From Rhizobium alarense (GTDB lineage: Bacteria > Pseudomonadota > Alphaproteobacteria > Rhizobiales > Rhizobiaceae), in assembly GCF_021555155.1 (NCBI RefSeq), contig NZ_JAKGBU010000026.1, forward strand, positions 10,000 through 59,899: a stretch of DNA of 49,900 bases, in the 5' to 3' direction. This document shows, piece by piece, positions 10,282-19,346 of this stretch (the first letter of the stretch is position 1; each line of letters opens with the position of its first letter). Both the position numbers and the translations under genes were made by a program. The notes below the pieces were generated by a model. The model searched no databases. It was given only the letters and a program-made list of their open reading frames with translations, and was not told the origin of the DNA.

Positions 10282-12372
10282 GTGCGGCGGCCCTCGTTGC
10301 GCAAGCTCGTTCTCGCCGTCACGGCGACCGCGGTGATCGAGGCCGGCGCCGTCGCCGGCCTCGAATGGGCGGACACGGCATTCCCCCCGCCGATCGACGC
10401 CGCACAGCAGGTTTCGCGTGAAGTGCTCGATCGCGACGGCCGGCTCCTGCGCGCCTTCGCAACGCCGGAGGGCCTCTGGCGGCTGAAGACCACCGCGGCC
10501 GGCGTCGATCCGCGTTATCTCCGCATGCTGATCGCCTACGAGGACCAGCGCTTCAACGCGCATGGCGGCATCGATCCACTGGCACTGGGGCGGGCGACCC
10601 TGCAATTTCTCGGCAACGGCCGCATCGTCTCCGGCGCATCAACGCTCTCGATGCAGGTCGCGCGCCTCATCGAGCCGCGCGAAAGCAGGTCGCTGCTTGC
10701 AAAGCTCCGCCAGATGGCGCGCGCCATCCAGATCGAACGACGCCTGAGCAAGGCGGAGATCCTGGATCTCTACCTGACGCATGCGCCCTATGGCGGCAAC
10801 CTGGAAGGTGTGCGGGCGGCGAGCCTCGCCTATTTCGGCAAGGAACCGAAGCGCCTGTCGGTCGCGGAAGCGGCGCTGCTCGTGGCGCTGCCGCAACTGC
10901 CGGAACGCCGCCGGCCGGACCGGCACCGCGCGGCGGCGGAGGCCGCCCGCGAGCGCGTGCTGTCGCGCCTTGCGGTGGCCGCCGTGATCGGCGAAGGCGA
11001 GGCCGAACGCGCCACGGCAGAGGCCGTGCCGTCGCGCCGGCTGCAGCTACCCGCGCTCGCCGCGCATGTGGCGGAACTCGCCCGTCGGACCAAGCCGGAT
11101 GCAACGGCCCATCGCACGACGCTCAGCGCTCCTGTCCAGGAGCGGCTGGAGGCCGTCGCCCGCGCGGCGGCCGAAAAGCTCGGCCCGAAACTCTCCGTCG
11201 CCATGGTGATGGCCGATGCCCGCACCGGCGCGGTCGTGGCTGAGGTCGGTTCCGCGGGCTATTTCGACGCAAGCCGCTCCGGCTTCATCGACATGACGCG
11301 GATCAACCGGTCGCCCGGCTCGGCGCTCAAGCCCTTCATCTACGGCCTCGCCTTCGAGGAAGGCCTGGTCGCACAGGAGACCATTGTTGAGGACCGGCCC
11401 GCCGACTTCTTCGGCTATCGCCCGCGCAATTTCGACATGAGCTACCAGGGCGACGTCACCGTCCGCCATGCGCTGCAGCTCTCGCTGAACGTGCCGGCCG
11501 TGCGTCTCCTCGATGCGGTCGGCCCGACGCGCCTGATGGTTCGCTTGCGCCGCGCCGAGGTGCGGCCCGTGCTGCCGGCCGGCGAGGCACCGGGCCTGGC
11601 CATCGGCCTCGGCGGCGTCGGCATTACCCTGCGCGACCTTGTCCAGCTCTATGCGGCCCTTGCCAACGAGGGACGGATGGTGCGCCTCGGCAACGGGGTG
11701 GACCGCGACCCCGACGTGCTCGTCGCCGATCCCCTCCTGGACCGCGCCGCAGTGTGGACCGTGACCGACATTCTCTCCGCCGTCCTGCCGCCGAAATCGA
11801 GCCGCCGCCTCGGGCTGGCCTACAAGACGGGCACCAGCTACGGCTACCGGGACGCCTGGTCGGTCGGATACGATGGACGTCACGTGCTCGGCGTCTGGGT
11901 GGGGCGCGCCGACAATGGCGCGGTTCCCGGACTGACCGGCTACGACTCGGCCGCGCCGATCCTGTTCGAGGCCTTCGCCAGATCCGGGGTCGCGATCACC
12001 GCGCTGCCCCGAGCCCCCGCAGGGGCGGTGAGGATCGCCCAGTCGGAACTGCCGATCGGCCTGCGCCGATTCGCAACAAACGCCAACGGCCTCGTCACGG
12101 CATCCGCCCGCGAACCGGCCCCCGAGATCGTCTATCCGCCGGAGGGCGCGCATGTCGAACTCGGTGCGACGGGCGGCGGCGACATCATGCCGCTTTCGCT
12201 GAAGCTGCAGGGCGGTCGGGCGCCTTTCCGCTGGCTCGCGAACGGCAGGCTCCTGCCGGACGCCTCGCGTCGCCGCCAGGCGCAATGGACGCCGGAAGGT
12301 GCCGGCTATTCGACCCTTACCGTCATTGACGCAGCGGGACGGGCGGCAAGCGTCCGCATTTTCGTGGAATGA
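10282..12372 (+). CDS. pbpC: Penicillin-binding protein 1C
   Basis: Bifunctional peptidoglycan synthase of 696 residues, anchored by one N-terminal membrane helix (about residues 10-28). The GT51 transglycosylase domain (about 45-215) has the catalytic Glu in EDQRF (E87) and the conserved GASTLSMQ stretch. The transpeptidase domain (about 290-560) has SALK (S347, K350), SLN and KTGTS (K515). A C-terminal beta-rich domain of the BiPBP_C type follows. A GTG at 10282, six bases after GGGGAGG (10269-10275), is preferred; a GTG at 10264 overlapping the macroglobulin TGA is the alternative. The tight spacing makes co-transcription with the macroglobulin near certain. Confidence 0.93.
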   Translation: MRRPSLRKLVLAVTATAVIEAGAVAGLEWADTAFPPPIDAAQQVSREVLDRDGRLLRAFATPEGLWRLKTTAAGVDPRYLRMLIAYEDQRFNAHGGIDPLALGRATLQFLGNGRIVSGASTLSMQVARLIEPRESRSLLAKLRQMARAIQIERRLSKAEILDLYLTHAPYGGNLEGVRAASLAYFGKEPKRLSVAEAALLVALPQLPERRRPDRHRAAAEAARERVLSRLAVAAVIGEGEAERATAEAVPSRRLQLPALAAHVAELARRTKPDATAHRTTLSAPVQERLEAVARAAAEKLGPKLSVAMVMADARTGAVVAEVGSAGYFDASRSGFIDMTRINRSPGSALKPFIYGLAFEEGLVAQETIVEDRPADFFGYRPRNFDMSYQGDVTVRHALQLSLNVPAVRLLDAVGPTRLMVRLRRAEVRPVLPAGEAPGLAIGLGGVGITLRDLVQLYAALANEGRMVRLGNGVDRDPDVLVADPLLDRAAVWTVTDILSAVLPPKSSRRLGLAYKTGTSYGYRDAWSVGYDGRHVLGVWVGRADNGAVPGLTGYDSAAPILFEAFARSGVAITALPRAPAGAVRIAQSELPIGLRRFATNANGLVTASAREPAPEIVYPPEGAHVELGATGGGDIMPLSLKLQGGRAPFRWLANGRLLPDASRRRQAQWTPEGAGYSTLTVIDAAGRAASVRIFVE

Positions 12373-12569
12373 GCCGCGCGCTTTTCGGATGCCGTTCCAT
12401 TCCGGGATGCGGCCGGTTCCTTGCACGCCCTTCGCACGACGGCGCGAAGCGCGTTCCGCAACCATTGCGGTCCAAACAAGTTCTTTCATTTCCGGCACGA
12501 GGCGCTATTAACGGGAGGTGGCGCCTTGGATCGGGCCGGCACAACACACGAATGCAGAAAGAAGCAGTC

Positions 12570-12938
12570 ATGGCACAAGGCAGTCTCTACAACGTCGGCG
12601 ACAGCGACGAACGGCCCTGGGGAACCTGGAAAGTCCTGGACATCGGATCCAACCACGTCGTCAAGCGCATCGAGGTGAAGCCCGGCGCACGCCTGTCGCT
12701 GCAGTATCACCATCATCGCGCGGAGCGCTGGACGGCAGTCGCCGGAGAAGGCGTCGCGGAGATCGACGGGGTCAAACACCCGCTGTCGCTCGGCAAAAGC
12801 GTGGACATCCCGCTGCGGGCACAGCACCGGGTGGCCTGCGAGGGCAGCGTGCCGCTGGTCTTCATCGAAGTCCAATACGGCGAACTCCTCGACGAAAATG
12901 ACATCGTACGGCTGAGTGACGACTACAACCGCGCCTGA
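12570..12938 (+). CDS. Cupin, mannose-6-phosphate isomerase type II-like
   Basis: A 122-residue single-domain cupin. PWGTWKVL, the metal-ligand cluster YHHHRAERW and VDIPLRAQHR match the C-terminal isomerase domain of type II mannose-6-phosphate isomerase/GDP-mannose pyrophosphorylase, here without the nucleotidyltransferase part. Such stand-alone domains occur in polysaccharide loci and may supply mannose-6-phosphate or act on another sugar. The ATG at 12570 is preceded by AGAAAGAAG; an in-frame ATG at 12552 lacks a ribosome binding site. A glycosyltransferase-like gene follows 36 bases later. The 197-bp region before it (12373-12569) holds no gene. Confidence 0.78.
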   Translation: MAQGSLYNVGDSDERPWGTWKVLDIGSNHVVKRIEVKPGARLSLQYHHHRAERWTAVAGEGVAEIDGVKHPLSLGKSVDIPLRAQHRVACEGSVPLVFIEVQYGELLDENDIVRLSDDYNRA

Positions 12939-12974
12939 GAAGGCGGAGCGAACCCCAATGAAGCCCGGCCATCG

Positions 12975-14201
12975 ATGACCCGCGTTCTTGCCCTGGCGGC
13001 CTATGATTCCTTCCTGAACGTGGCCAGACTGCTGGGCGACCAGTTTGCGGCGGCAGGTTGCACCGTCGATTATGCGCTGGTGCGCGCCCGTGTTGCAAAG
13101 CAGATCACCGACGCGCAGGTGAAGACCCTGGGCTTCGGTGACGTGCCGCGCTGGACGACCATCGCGGAGCTGGTCGAGTCGGGCCGGCTCGCCCGTTATG
13201 ACATCGTGCTCGGCATCCTCGAAAACCGGTCGACACGCCGCCTGCTGGACGCACTTCCGCGCGGCTCGGCTGCAAGACCGCTGATCGTCTCGGCGTTTCC
13301 GGGCCTCGTCCTCCGGCACGCCCATGACAGCTTCGCGGCGCGCGCCGGCTGCGACCGGCTCTGGCTCAACTGTCGGCGCGACGTGGAGCGATATCGGGCC
13401 ATGGCCGACAGCATGGGCGGCGACCACGCGGCGGCGCATCTGCTGGGCCTGCCCTCACTGCTTTCGCCCGTGAAGCGGGACGCAAAGGCGGCGGCGACCG
13501 GTCCCGTCGTCTTCTTCGAGCAGGCCGGCATTCCGAAATCGCGGGCAGAGCGGGAATATCTCGCCCACGCCCTGCTGCGGCTCGCCAGAAACAATCCGAC
13601 GCGCCACGTCCTCATAAAACCCCGCATGTCGCGCAACGAGACCTCCCTGCACGTCACGCGCTGGCATCTCGAGGGGCTTCTGCGCGACGAGGCCGCTGCC
13701 GAGGGTTGGCCCGGCAATCTCGAAATCACCCAGGAAAACAGCACAAGCCTGCTGGCGCGCGCCGGTTTCTGCCTGACGATTTCCTCGACGGTCGCCATCG
13801 AGGCAATCCATGCAGGCGTCCCAACAACGATCGTCAGCGACTTCGGCGCGCGGGACGACTACGGCCTGCAGTATTTCTTCGGATCAGGTCTCATACGCTC
13901 ATTTTCCGACATGGACTTCGACACGCCGCCACAGCCCGATGCAGCATGGCTCGCGCATTGCTATTGCGCACCGCAGGATAATATCGGCCGGCTCGTTTCG
14001 GAGGCCGTCGCGGCAAGCCGGCAGCGACAGGCCCTGACCGGACAGGCCGAATCGCAAGCCGAGATGTCCGGCGACATGCGCGCATTCCTTGCCTCCCGTC
14101 ACGGCGAAGAGGCGGTGACCGAACGCTCGCACGAAAGGGACACGGACCTGAAGGGAAGCCTGCTGAAGGTGCTCCGCCGCATTCCCTTCCTACGCGGCTG
14201 A
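12975..14201 (+). CDS. Putative glycosyltransferase, DUF6716-like
   Basis: A 408-residue protein without signal peptide or membrane helix. The N-terminus (RVLALAAYDSFLNVARLLGDQF) looks like the first Rossmann unit of a GT-B fold. The second half has HVLIKPRMS and SLLARAGFCLTISSTVAIEAIHAGVPTTIVSDFG, the kind of donor-site pattern found in capsule and CDP-glycerol-type transferases. I recognise it as resembling the DUF6716 'putative glycosyltransferase' family; the substrate is unknown. It follows the cupin on the same strand and converges on the sialidase operon with 65 bases between stops. No strong ribosome binding site is visible before the ATG. Role in surface glycan assembly is inferred from neighbours. 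Confidence 0.65.
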   Translation: MTRVLALAAYDSFLNVARLLGDQFAAAGCTVDYALVRARVAKQITDAQVKTLGFGDVPRWTTIAELVESGRLARYDIVLGILENRSTRRLLDALPRGSAARPLIVSAFPGLVLRHAHDSFAARAGCDRLWLNCRRDVERYRAMADSMGGDHAAAHLLGLPSLLSPVKRDAKAAATGPVVFFEQAGIPKSRAEREYLAHALLRLARNNPTRHVLIKPRMSRNETSLHVTRWHLEGLLRDEAAAEGWPGNLEITQENSTSLLARAGFCLTISSTVAIEAIHAGVPTTIVSDFGARDDYGLQYFFGSGLIRSFSDMDFDTPPQPDAAWLAHCYCAPQDNIGRLVSEAVAASRQRQALTGQAESQAEMSGDMRAFLASRHGEEAVTERSHERDTDLKGSLLKVLRRIPFLRG

Positions 14202-14266
14202 TTGGCCTGATCAAACCCGCTGCGGCCGGCCCCGTCTTCGCAAGACAGACCGCGGTTCTCCTCCCG

Positions 14267-15826
14267 CTACTGGCTGCAGGCGCCGCTGCCCGGCATCTGG
14301 CCGCGCACGCCTGAAAGCGGCAGCAGCCGGAAGCGGATGCTTTCCTGGTAGGCGCGGAAGGCCAGATCCGGCCCCTTGTTGTCGCCCGCCTCGAACAGGA
14401 TCCCGATCTCGCGCCGCGGTTCGTCGTAGACGGGCGCGGAATAACCCGAACTTCCAGGCCAGACCGGTTCGAACGCGATCGCGGCCCTGGCGGTCCCCAG
14501 AGCGCAGCCCCGCCGCGTACCCGGCTCCGGCTGCCCGTTCTCGAGGAAGAGCTTCACGGACGAGAGATTGCTGCGCAGATCGACATCCGTGCCCTTCTTG
14601 CGCTGCCGGATCGGTCCCTGATCGACGTTCACCAGGTTGAAATGGACGGCATAGGGCGGGTTCGCGTCCCAGATGCCGACGATCGACCCCTGAGCGGCGG
14701 CATCCGGGATCGGCGCGTCCGCGATCGGGGCATCCGCCGTCCAGGTCAGGCCGCCGTCGCGGCTGATCGAGAAGAGCCGCTCCTTCGCATCGTCGTCACG
14801 ATGGCGGAGCGTCATGAGCAGCGTGTCACCGCCCATCCAGGCGATCTGGCGTTCGCTGCCGAGGCGGATAGCACCCGTGTCGCCGCAACCAAACGTCTTG
14901 CCGCCGTCGTCGCTGTAGACGCCGAACGGGATCGACGGGAACACGATCCTGGCCGAGTCCTTGTGCGGAAAGGCCACCGCATTGCCCGGTCCGACACGAA
15001 CATCCGCATCGAAGAGGGTCTTGAGCGCACTCTGTTCCGCCTTCAGCGCGTCACCGGCCACCCCGATCAGGTCGGCGAGCTGCAGCAGATTGGCCGCAAG
15101 CGCCTTCGGCCCGCGCGTGTTTTGACGGATGAATTGCAGCGCCTCGCTCGCGGCCGGTGCCATCCTGCGATCGTCCGCAAGCAGTGGCGAAATCGCCTTG
15201 CGCACGGCAGGGTTGCGAACGAGCCGATCCGCGCAGGCGTTGAGGAGTTGCGAATGGATGCGCCGAGGCGGAGCCCAGTGCCGTCCGCCATCATCACTGG
15301 ACGTTATGAAGAACCGGTCCTTCGCATCGCCACGAAAGCGGTTGCGTGCGGAATTCTCGCAGATTTTCTTGCCGTCGCAGGCGTTTTCGAGATTGTAGCG
15401 CACCGTGAACATGAGCACGAGCCGACGGCCGACCGCGACGAGACTCTGCGCGCCGGCGCGCACCAGGCGCCGCTCCGGGGCAACCACGGCGAAATCCGGA
15501 TCATAGATCGGCGATGCCTTGTCGCTCATCTCCCAGCCGAGCCGGTCGGCGTCGACGATAACCACTTCTTTGGACCAGCGCTGGCCGGGCCCGGCGATCC
15601 GGGCGACGAGGTCGATATTGCCGTCATCGGCACACGGCCGCTCGTCGAAGATACCGCGACGACGCTGCGCCACGGCCACATAGCTGTCACCGACCATCGC
15701 AAGGCTCGGTATGCGATAACAGAACTCCTTGTTCCGCTTGAAGACGATGGGGGCATCGTCGGCGGCCCAGACCGCGGAAACCAGGAAAGCAGACACCAAC
15801 GCCAACGCAAGAGCGACTACACGCAT
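14267..15826 (-). CDS. Secreted sialidase-like (BNR/Asp-box) protein
   Basis: A 519-residue protein with a clear signal peptide (MRVVALALALVSAFLVSAVWA, cut near residue 21). YRIP at 37-40 is the sialidase F/Y-RIP motif that carries one active-site arginine. Three Asp-boxes follow: SDDGGRHW (about 176), SDDGGKTF (about 303) and SRDGGLTW (about 353). This is a six-bladed propeller of the exo-alpha-sialidase type. Between the first and second boxes lies a helical stretch of about 90 residues (from QLLNACADRLV to LFDADVRVG) not usual for compact bacterial sialidases. AAGGAGA precedes the ATG. The gene is third in a minus-strand operon after a polysialyltransferase-like gene, suggesting trimming or remodelling of a sialic-acid-like glycan outside the cytoplasm. 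Activity and substrate are unproven. Confidence 0.75.
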   Translation of the reverse strand: MRVVALALALVSAFLVSAVWAADDAPIVFKRNKEFCYRIPSLAMVGDSYVAVAQRRRGIFDERPCADDGNIDLVARIAGPGQRWSKEVVIVDADRLGWEMSDKASPIYDPDFAVVAPERRLVRAGAQSLVAVGRRLVLMFTVRYNLENACDGKKICENSARNRFRGDAKDRFFITSSDDGGRHWAPPRRIHSQLLNACADRLVRNPAVRKAISPLLADDRRMAPAASEALQFIRQNTRGPKALAANLLQLADLIGVAGDALKAEQSALKTLFDADVRVGPGNAVAFPHKDSARIVFPSIPFGVYSDDGGKTFGCGDTGAIRLGSERQIAWMGGDTLLMTLRHRDDDAKERLFSISRDGGLTWTADAPIADAPIPDAAAQGSIVGIWDANPPYAVHFNLVNVDQGPIRQRKKGTDVDLRSNLSSVKLFLENGQPEPGTRRGCALGTARAAIAFEPVWPGSSGYSAPVYDEPRREIGILFEAGDNKGPDLAFRAYQESIRFRLLPLSGVRGQMPGSGACSQ

Positions 15827-15868
15827 CGCAATCTCCTTGTCAGATGCGGACCGAAGTGGCCGGCTGGT

Positions 15869-17383
15869 CTATTTCTTGCCGCGCGGCTTGCCGAAGCGGC
15901 CGAGCGCCGTCATCCCGTTGCGTAGCGCAGTCGGACTCGTCTGTCGACGGACGCCGCGCCAAATATCCTGTGCAAGCCGTCCGGTCATCCGCCACGCCTG
16001 TGTGCCCCTTCCCGACAGGAGCAGTCGCAGGGCGAGGCCCGCTTGCGGCCGGGCGCCAAGCAGATCCTCGTCGGTCGCCCCGGCGAGATAGAGTTTCGTC
16101 GCGCGACCGCGGAAGCCGGTGCCCCGAATGTTGTCGAGGCTCGACGAATGGCTGCCGAACAGCAGCGCCAGCGTCTCGTCGCTGGCGGGAGCAGCCAGCC
16201 CGTTTGCTAGAGAGACCTTGCTCTTGAATTTCGCCGGCTGCATCGCGAAACCGAGGAGGAAATGGCCTGCCTTCACCATATCGTCGTAGACGTGACGGGC
16301 CGCGATCTTGCGATAGGCGGCCTGCAACTCGGCCGCCGACGTGGACGCCAGCAGCGCGCGGCTCTCGCTCGCATTCATGTCCGGGATCAGGTGCTCGGCG
16401 AGGAAGAGCGGAATGCGGTTGGAATTCTCGAAAGGGGCCAGCCTGCGGTAGACGTCGCGGCAGCCGAACTGCAGCACCGGGACGCCGAGCACGTCCTTGA
16501 GGAAGAACAGCGAGGTCGAGAAAATGCCGACCGCCAGCACGACGTTTTCGGGTCCGGCAAGGTCTTCCACCTCGTCGCTCCCCTGAAGCTCCTCGACGGC
16601 GAGAGCCGGAAAACGCTTGCGCAGTCCGGCCAGAATACTCTGCGAGGAGAAATACTTCATGCGGGGATGCGGCTTGAAGGCCACCCGTTCGATGAAAGCC
16701 GGCCATTGGAAGTCCGCGGGGAAGGCCGACAGCCAGAGCTTGATCTCGTCCGCCTGCGACATCATGCCGGAATGCTCGAAGCACTGTCCGACCAGCAGTG
16801 CCGTTGCAGGCGCATGCCCCTGTCCCATCGCGGCCTTCGCAGCCGGGAAGAGACCGGCGCAGTCGATGCGATGCGTCCGCGCGCCCACGTCGAGGCCGAA
16901 ATACATCGACGGCTCAGCGATGAAATCGAGATGATAGGCGTCGGTCAGCCGGTGGATGATGTCGTCGGTGAACGTTGCCCGCGGCGGACTGAAGCTCATC
17001 AGGCCGTCGCCGTAATAGTGAAGTTCCGCTCCGGGAAACATGCCGGCAATGCCGAGCGCCGGATAGGCCTGCAGCGACGTCAGATAGACCCGCACGGCGG
17101 ACGAGAAGCCGAGCTTCAGGAATATCGCCGAAACGATCTGCCGGGTATAGGCCGGCTCCGAAGCCGGATGGTACGGCTGGCAGAGATCGTTGAAATAGAC
17201 GATCTCGTCGAAGCTGCCCGAATAGGTCCGCTCCAGGTAGGCCTTCGTCTCGGACGCACGAAGCTCCGGCGCAGACCCCGTGTCGACATAAAAGAGCACC
17301 TTGCGCGCCCGCGGCTCGCCACGCGCGAACTCGGTGCAAACCCTCAGATTCATCCGCGTGGAAGCGACATAGACATAAAGCAT
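15869..17383 (-). CDS. Alpha-2,8-polysialyltransferase-like protein
   Basis: A 504-residue protein resembling the bacterial polysialyltransferase (POST) family. Three hallmarks are visible: an acidic-Gly element YYGDG (about 120-124), the HP motif in KPHPRMKY (about 235-242), and a serine-rich FSTS (about 286-289). In known bacterial sialyltransferases of this type these regions bind CMP-sialic acid. The ATG at 17383 is used because the preceding gene stops one base earlier (TGA-T-ATG) and AGGAAG lies just upstream; longer in-frame extensions run into that gene. The sialidase-like gene follows after 42 bases. No CMP-sialic acid synthesis genes (neuA/B/C type) are present in the window, so the donor may be made elsewhere or be a different nonulosonic acid. 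Confidence 0.65.
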   Translation of the reverse strand: MLYVYVASTRMNLRVCTEFARGEPRARKVLFYVDTGSAPELRASETKAYLERTYSGSFDEIVYFNDLCQPYHPASEPAYTRQIVSAIFLKLGFSSAVRVYLTSLQAYPALGIAGMFPGAELHYYGDGLMSFSPPRATFTDDIIHRLTDAYHLDFIAEPSMYFGLDVGARTHRIDCAGLFPAAKAAMGQGHAPATALLVGQCFEHSGMMSQADEIKLWLSAFPADFQWPAFIERVAFKPHPRMKYFSSQSILAGLRKRFPALAVEELQGSDEVEDLAGPENVVLAVGIFSTSLFFLKDVLGVPVLQFGCRDVYRRLAPFENSNRIPLFLAEHLIPDMNASESRALLASTSAAELQAAYRKIAARHVYDDMVKAGHFLLGFAMQPAKFKSKVSLANGLAAPASDETLALLFGSHSSSLDNIRGTGFRGRATKLYLAGATDEDLLGARPQAGLALRLLLSGRGTQAWRMTGRLAQDIWRGVRRQTSPTALRNGMTALGRFGKPRGKK

Positions 17384-17384
17384 A

Positions 17385-18356
17385 TCAGAACTTCCTGGCG
17401 GACTTCGGGAGATAGCGGCGCAGTCGGAGATGCCGCAGGAATCGCACGTTGCGCTCAACGACGTCGGCAAGCAAGCCGGGGTCGAAATCGGTCCAGATTT
17501 CGCCGGTCAGCGTGTCCAGTCTCCTGTTGACTGCGCGTTCCAACCGCTGGCGGTTGCGGAGGTGGAAGTCGACCAGCGACACGGCCATGATGTAGATCTT
17601 GCGCACGCAGTTGTCCGGCAGGCGGGCGTCATGAGCATAGCGCACGCAGTCCCGGATGGCGCCGAAGATGTCGAGTTGCCGCATGTCGCCGACGGAGCGC
17701 AGCGTCGGGCGCGGCTCGCGCCGATAGTAGATGTTGTTGACCGAGGAGCAGACATAGAAATCCGCTTCCGCATGCATGCGAATGACCGTCAGCCGGTCCT
17801 CGGCCGTATGCAGGTGATCGGCATAGCCGATCTTGCGGTCGCGCAGGAACTTCGCGTCGAAAACGCCCGCCCAGGCAAAGGGATAGTCGACCATGGCTGT
17901 CTTGTCGACAGGTACGAAGCCACTGATCAGGGCGCTGATCGGGATGTTGCAGACCGATTCCGGCGGTTTTCCGAGCTTGCGCAAAGGACCGTTGAACTCG
18001 ATGTGCCCCGAGCGCACGAAAGGCGCCTCGAATTCCTTCGCTTGCTGAATGAGCGCGGAATAGTAGCCCTCGCCGACATAATCGTCCGAATCGAGATAGG
18101 CGATGTAGTCGCCCCTGCTCTCGGCGAACCCCCGGTTGCGGGTCGCCCCGAGGCCTATGTTCTTCTCGTTCTGCAGCACCCGGAACCGGCTGTCGCCGGC
18201 CGTCAGCCGGGTGACGATGTCGAGGGTGCCGTCGGTCGATGCATCGTCGATGAGGATATATTCCGCATCCTCGACATTCTGCAGCTTAAGGGACGCGATG
18301 GTCTCCGGAACGACGGTTTCGACGTTGAAGCAGGGCACGATGACGGAAAAGGGCAT
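17385..18356 (-). CDS. Family 2 glycosyltransferase
   Basis: A 323-residue GT-A type transferase. The start MPFSVIVPCFNVE..VPETIASLK, the DDASTDGT element and the metal/nucleotide-binding YLDSDDYVGEGYY are classic GT2 signatures, all within the first 115 residues. The rest is a variable acceptor domain with no membrane helix, so the enzyme is cytoplasmic or membrane-associated. It is the first gene of the minus-strand glycan operon, with a good promoter about 57-85 bases upstream, and its stop lies one base before the ATG of the polysialyltransferase-like gene. Sugar donor unknown. Confidence 0.88.
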   Translation of the reverse strand: MPFSVIVPCFNVETVVPETIASLKLQNVEDAEYILIDDASTDGTLDIVTRLTAGDSRFRVLQNEKNIGLGATRNRGFAESRGDYIAYLDSDDYVGEGYYSALIQQAKEFEAPFVRSGHIEFNGPLRKLGKPPESVCNIPISALISGFVPVDKTAMVDYPFAWAGVFDAKFLRDRKIGYADHLHTAEDRLTVIRMHAEADFYVCSSVNNIYYRREPRPTLRSVGDMRQLDIFGAIRDCVRYAHDARLPDNCVRKIYIMAVSLVDFHLRNRQRLERAVNRRLDTLTGEIWTDFDPGLLADVVERNVRFLRHLRLRRYLPKSARKF

Positions 18357-18412
18357 GAAAGATTTTCTTCTCGAGGACGTGCGGAAGGGCGACGCCCGTT
18401 CATCAGTGTCTT

Positions 18413-18441
18413 CGTATAAAAAGTGTGGACCGCCTTTTCAA
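18413..18441 (-). promoter_or_regulatory. Sigma-70-type promoter of the glycan operon
   Basis: On the minus strand TTGAAA (18441-18436), a 17-base spacer and TATACG (18418-18413) form a well-spaced promoter. Transcription would start near 18406, about 50 bases before the GT2 ATG. The remaining gap to the hydratase gene (18442-18554) holds only short GC-rich dyads. Confidence 0.6.
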
Positions 18442-18554
18442 GACGAATGGGCGTTCGTTACGGCCACTTTCGGCCGAATATGTGTCGGCACGAAATGATG
18501 GCCGCTGCCGGCAACGGCTTCCGGTCCCCCGTGCTGCCTTCGATCCGTCGATCG

Positions 18555-19346
18555 TCAGCCGGTCTCGTGCCAACGCGCCTTCCGCTTTTCAAGGAATGCC
18601 GCGATCCCCTCCTCCGCCTCCGGCGTCTCCCACGTATCCGCAAGCCGCGTCAGCGTCATCTCGATCGTCGCATCGTCGATCGGTGCCGACAGGCCGTGGA
18701 CGAGCGCCTTGGCCGCGGCAACGGCGGCCGGTGCCGCGGCCAAATAGGGCCTCAACTCCGCCTCTGTCGCGTCGTCCAGCGTCGCAAGCGGGACCACCCC
18801 GTTCAGAAGACCGATGCGCTGCGCCTCGGCCGCATCGAAAAACCGGGCGGAGGTGAACAGCCGAAGCGCGGCCGAAGCGCCGATCCGGGCAATCACATAG
18901 GGGCTTATCGTTGCCGGTATGAGGCCGAGCCTCGTCTCCGTCAGACCGAAACGCGCGTCGGTGACCCCGACCGCCGCATCGCAGACGCTGATCAGGCCGA
19001 CGCCGCCGCCATAGGCCTGGCCGTTGACCCGCGCGACCAGGGGCTTCGGCAGGTCACGCAGCGCCTTCAGCATCAGCGCGAGCTTGCGCGCCTCTGCCAT
19101 GCGCTGCTCGCGGCTCGCCGCCATTTGCTCCTTCATCCAGTTGAGATCGCCGCCGGCGCAGAAGCTCTCGCCCTCGCCCGTCAGCACCACCACCCGGATG
19201 TCCGCATCCTCGGCGATCAAACCCGCGACCGCGGCCAGTTCGCGGATCATCAGCGCCGAGAGCGCATTGTGCTGGGCGTGGCGCCGCAGCGTCAGGGACG
19301 CCACGCCGCGCCGGTCCACGGAAAGCGAAATCGTCTCGAAATGCAT
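18555..19346 (-). CDS. liuC: Enoyl-CoA hydratase, probable methylglutaconyl-CoA hydratase
   Basis: A 263-residue crotonase-fold enzyme. SFCAGGDLNWM gives one half of the oxyanion hole, and RVNGQAYGGGVGLISVCDAAVG is the family signature. By context it should hydrate 3-methylglutaconyl-CoA to HMG-CoA in leucine degradation, because it directly follows HMG-CoA lyase. GGGGAGG precedes a GTG (19349) and an ATG (19346) that are adjacent in frame; the ATG has the better 8-base spacing. Both overlap the TGA of the lyase gene, so translation is coupled. Crotonase specificity cannot be read from sequence alone. It is the last gene of the minus-strand catabolic group. Confidence 0.85.
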   Translation of the reverse strand: MHFETISLSVDRRGVASLTLRRHAQHNALSALMIRELAAVAGLIAEDADIRVVVLTGEGESFCAGGDLNWMKEQMAASREQRMAEARKLALMLKALRDLPKPLVARVNGQAYGGGVGLISVCDAAVGVTDARFGLTETRLGLIPATISPYVIARIGASAALRLFTSARFFDAAEAQRIGLLNGVVPLATLDDATEAELRPYLAAAPAAVAAAKALVHGLSAPIDDATIEMTLTRLADTWETPEAEEGIAAFLEKRKARWHETG

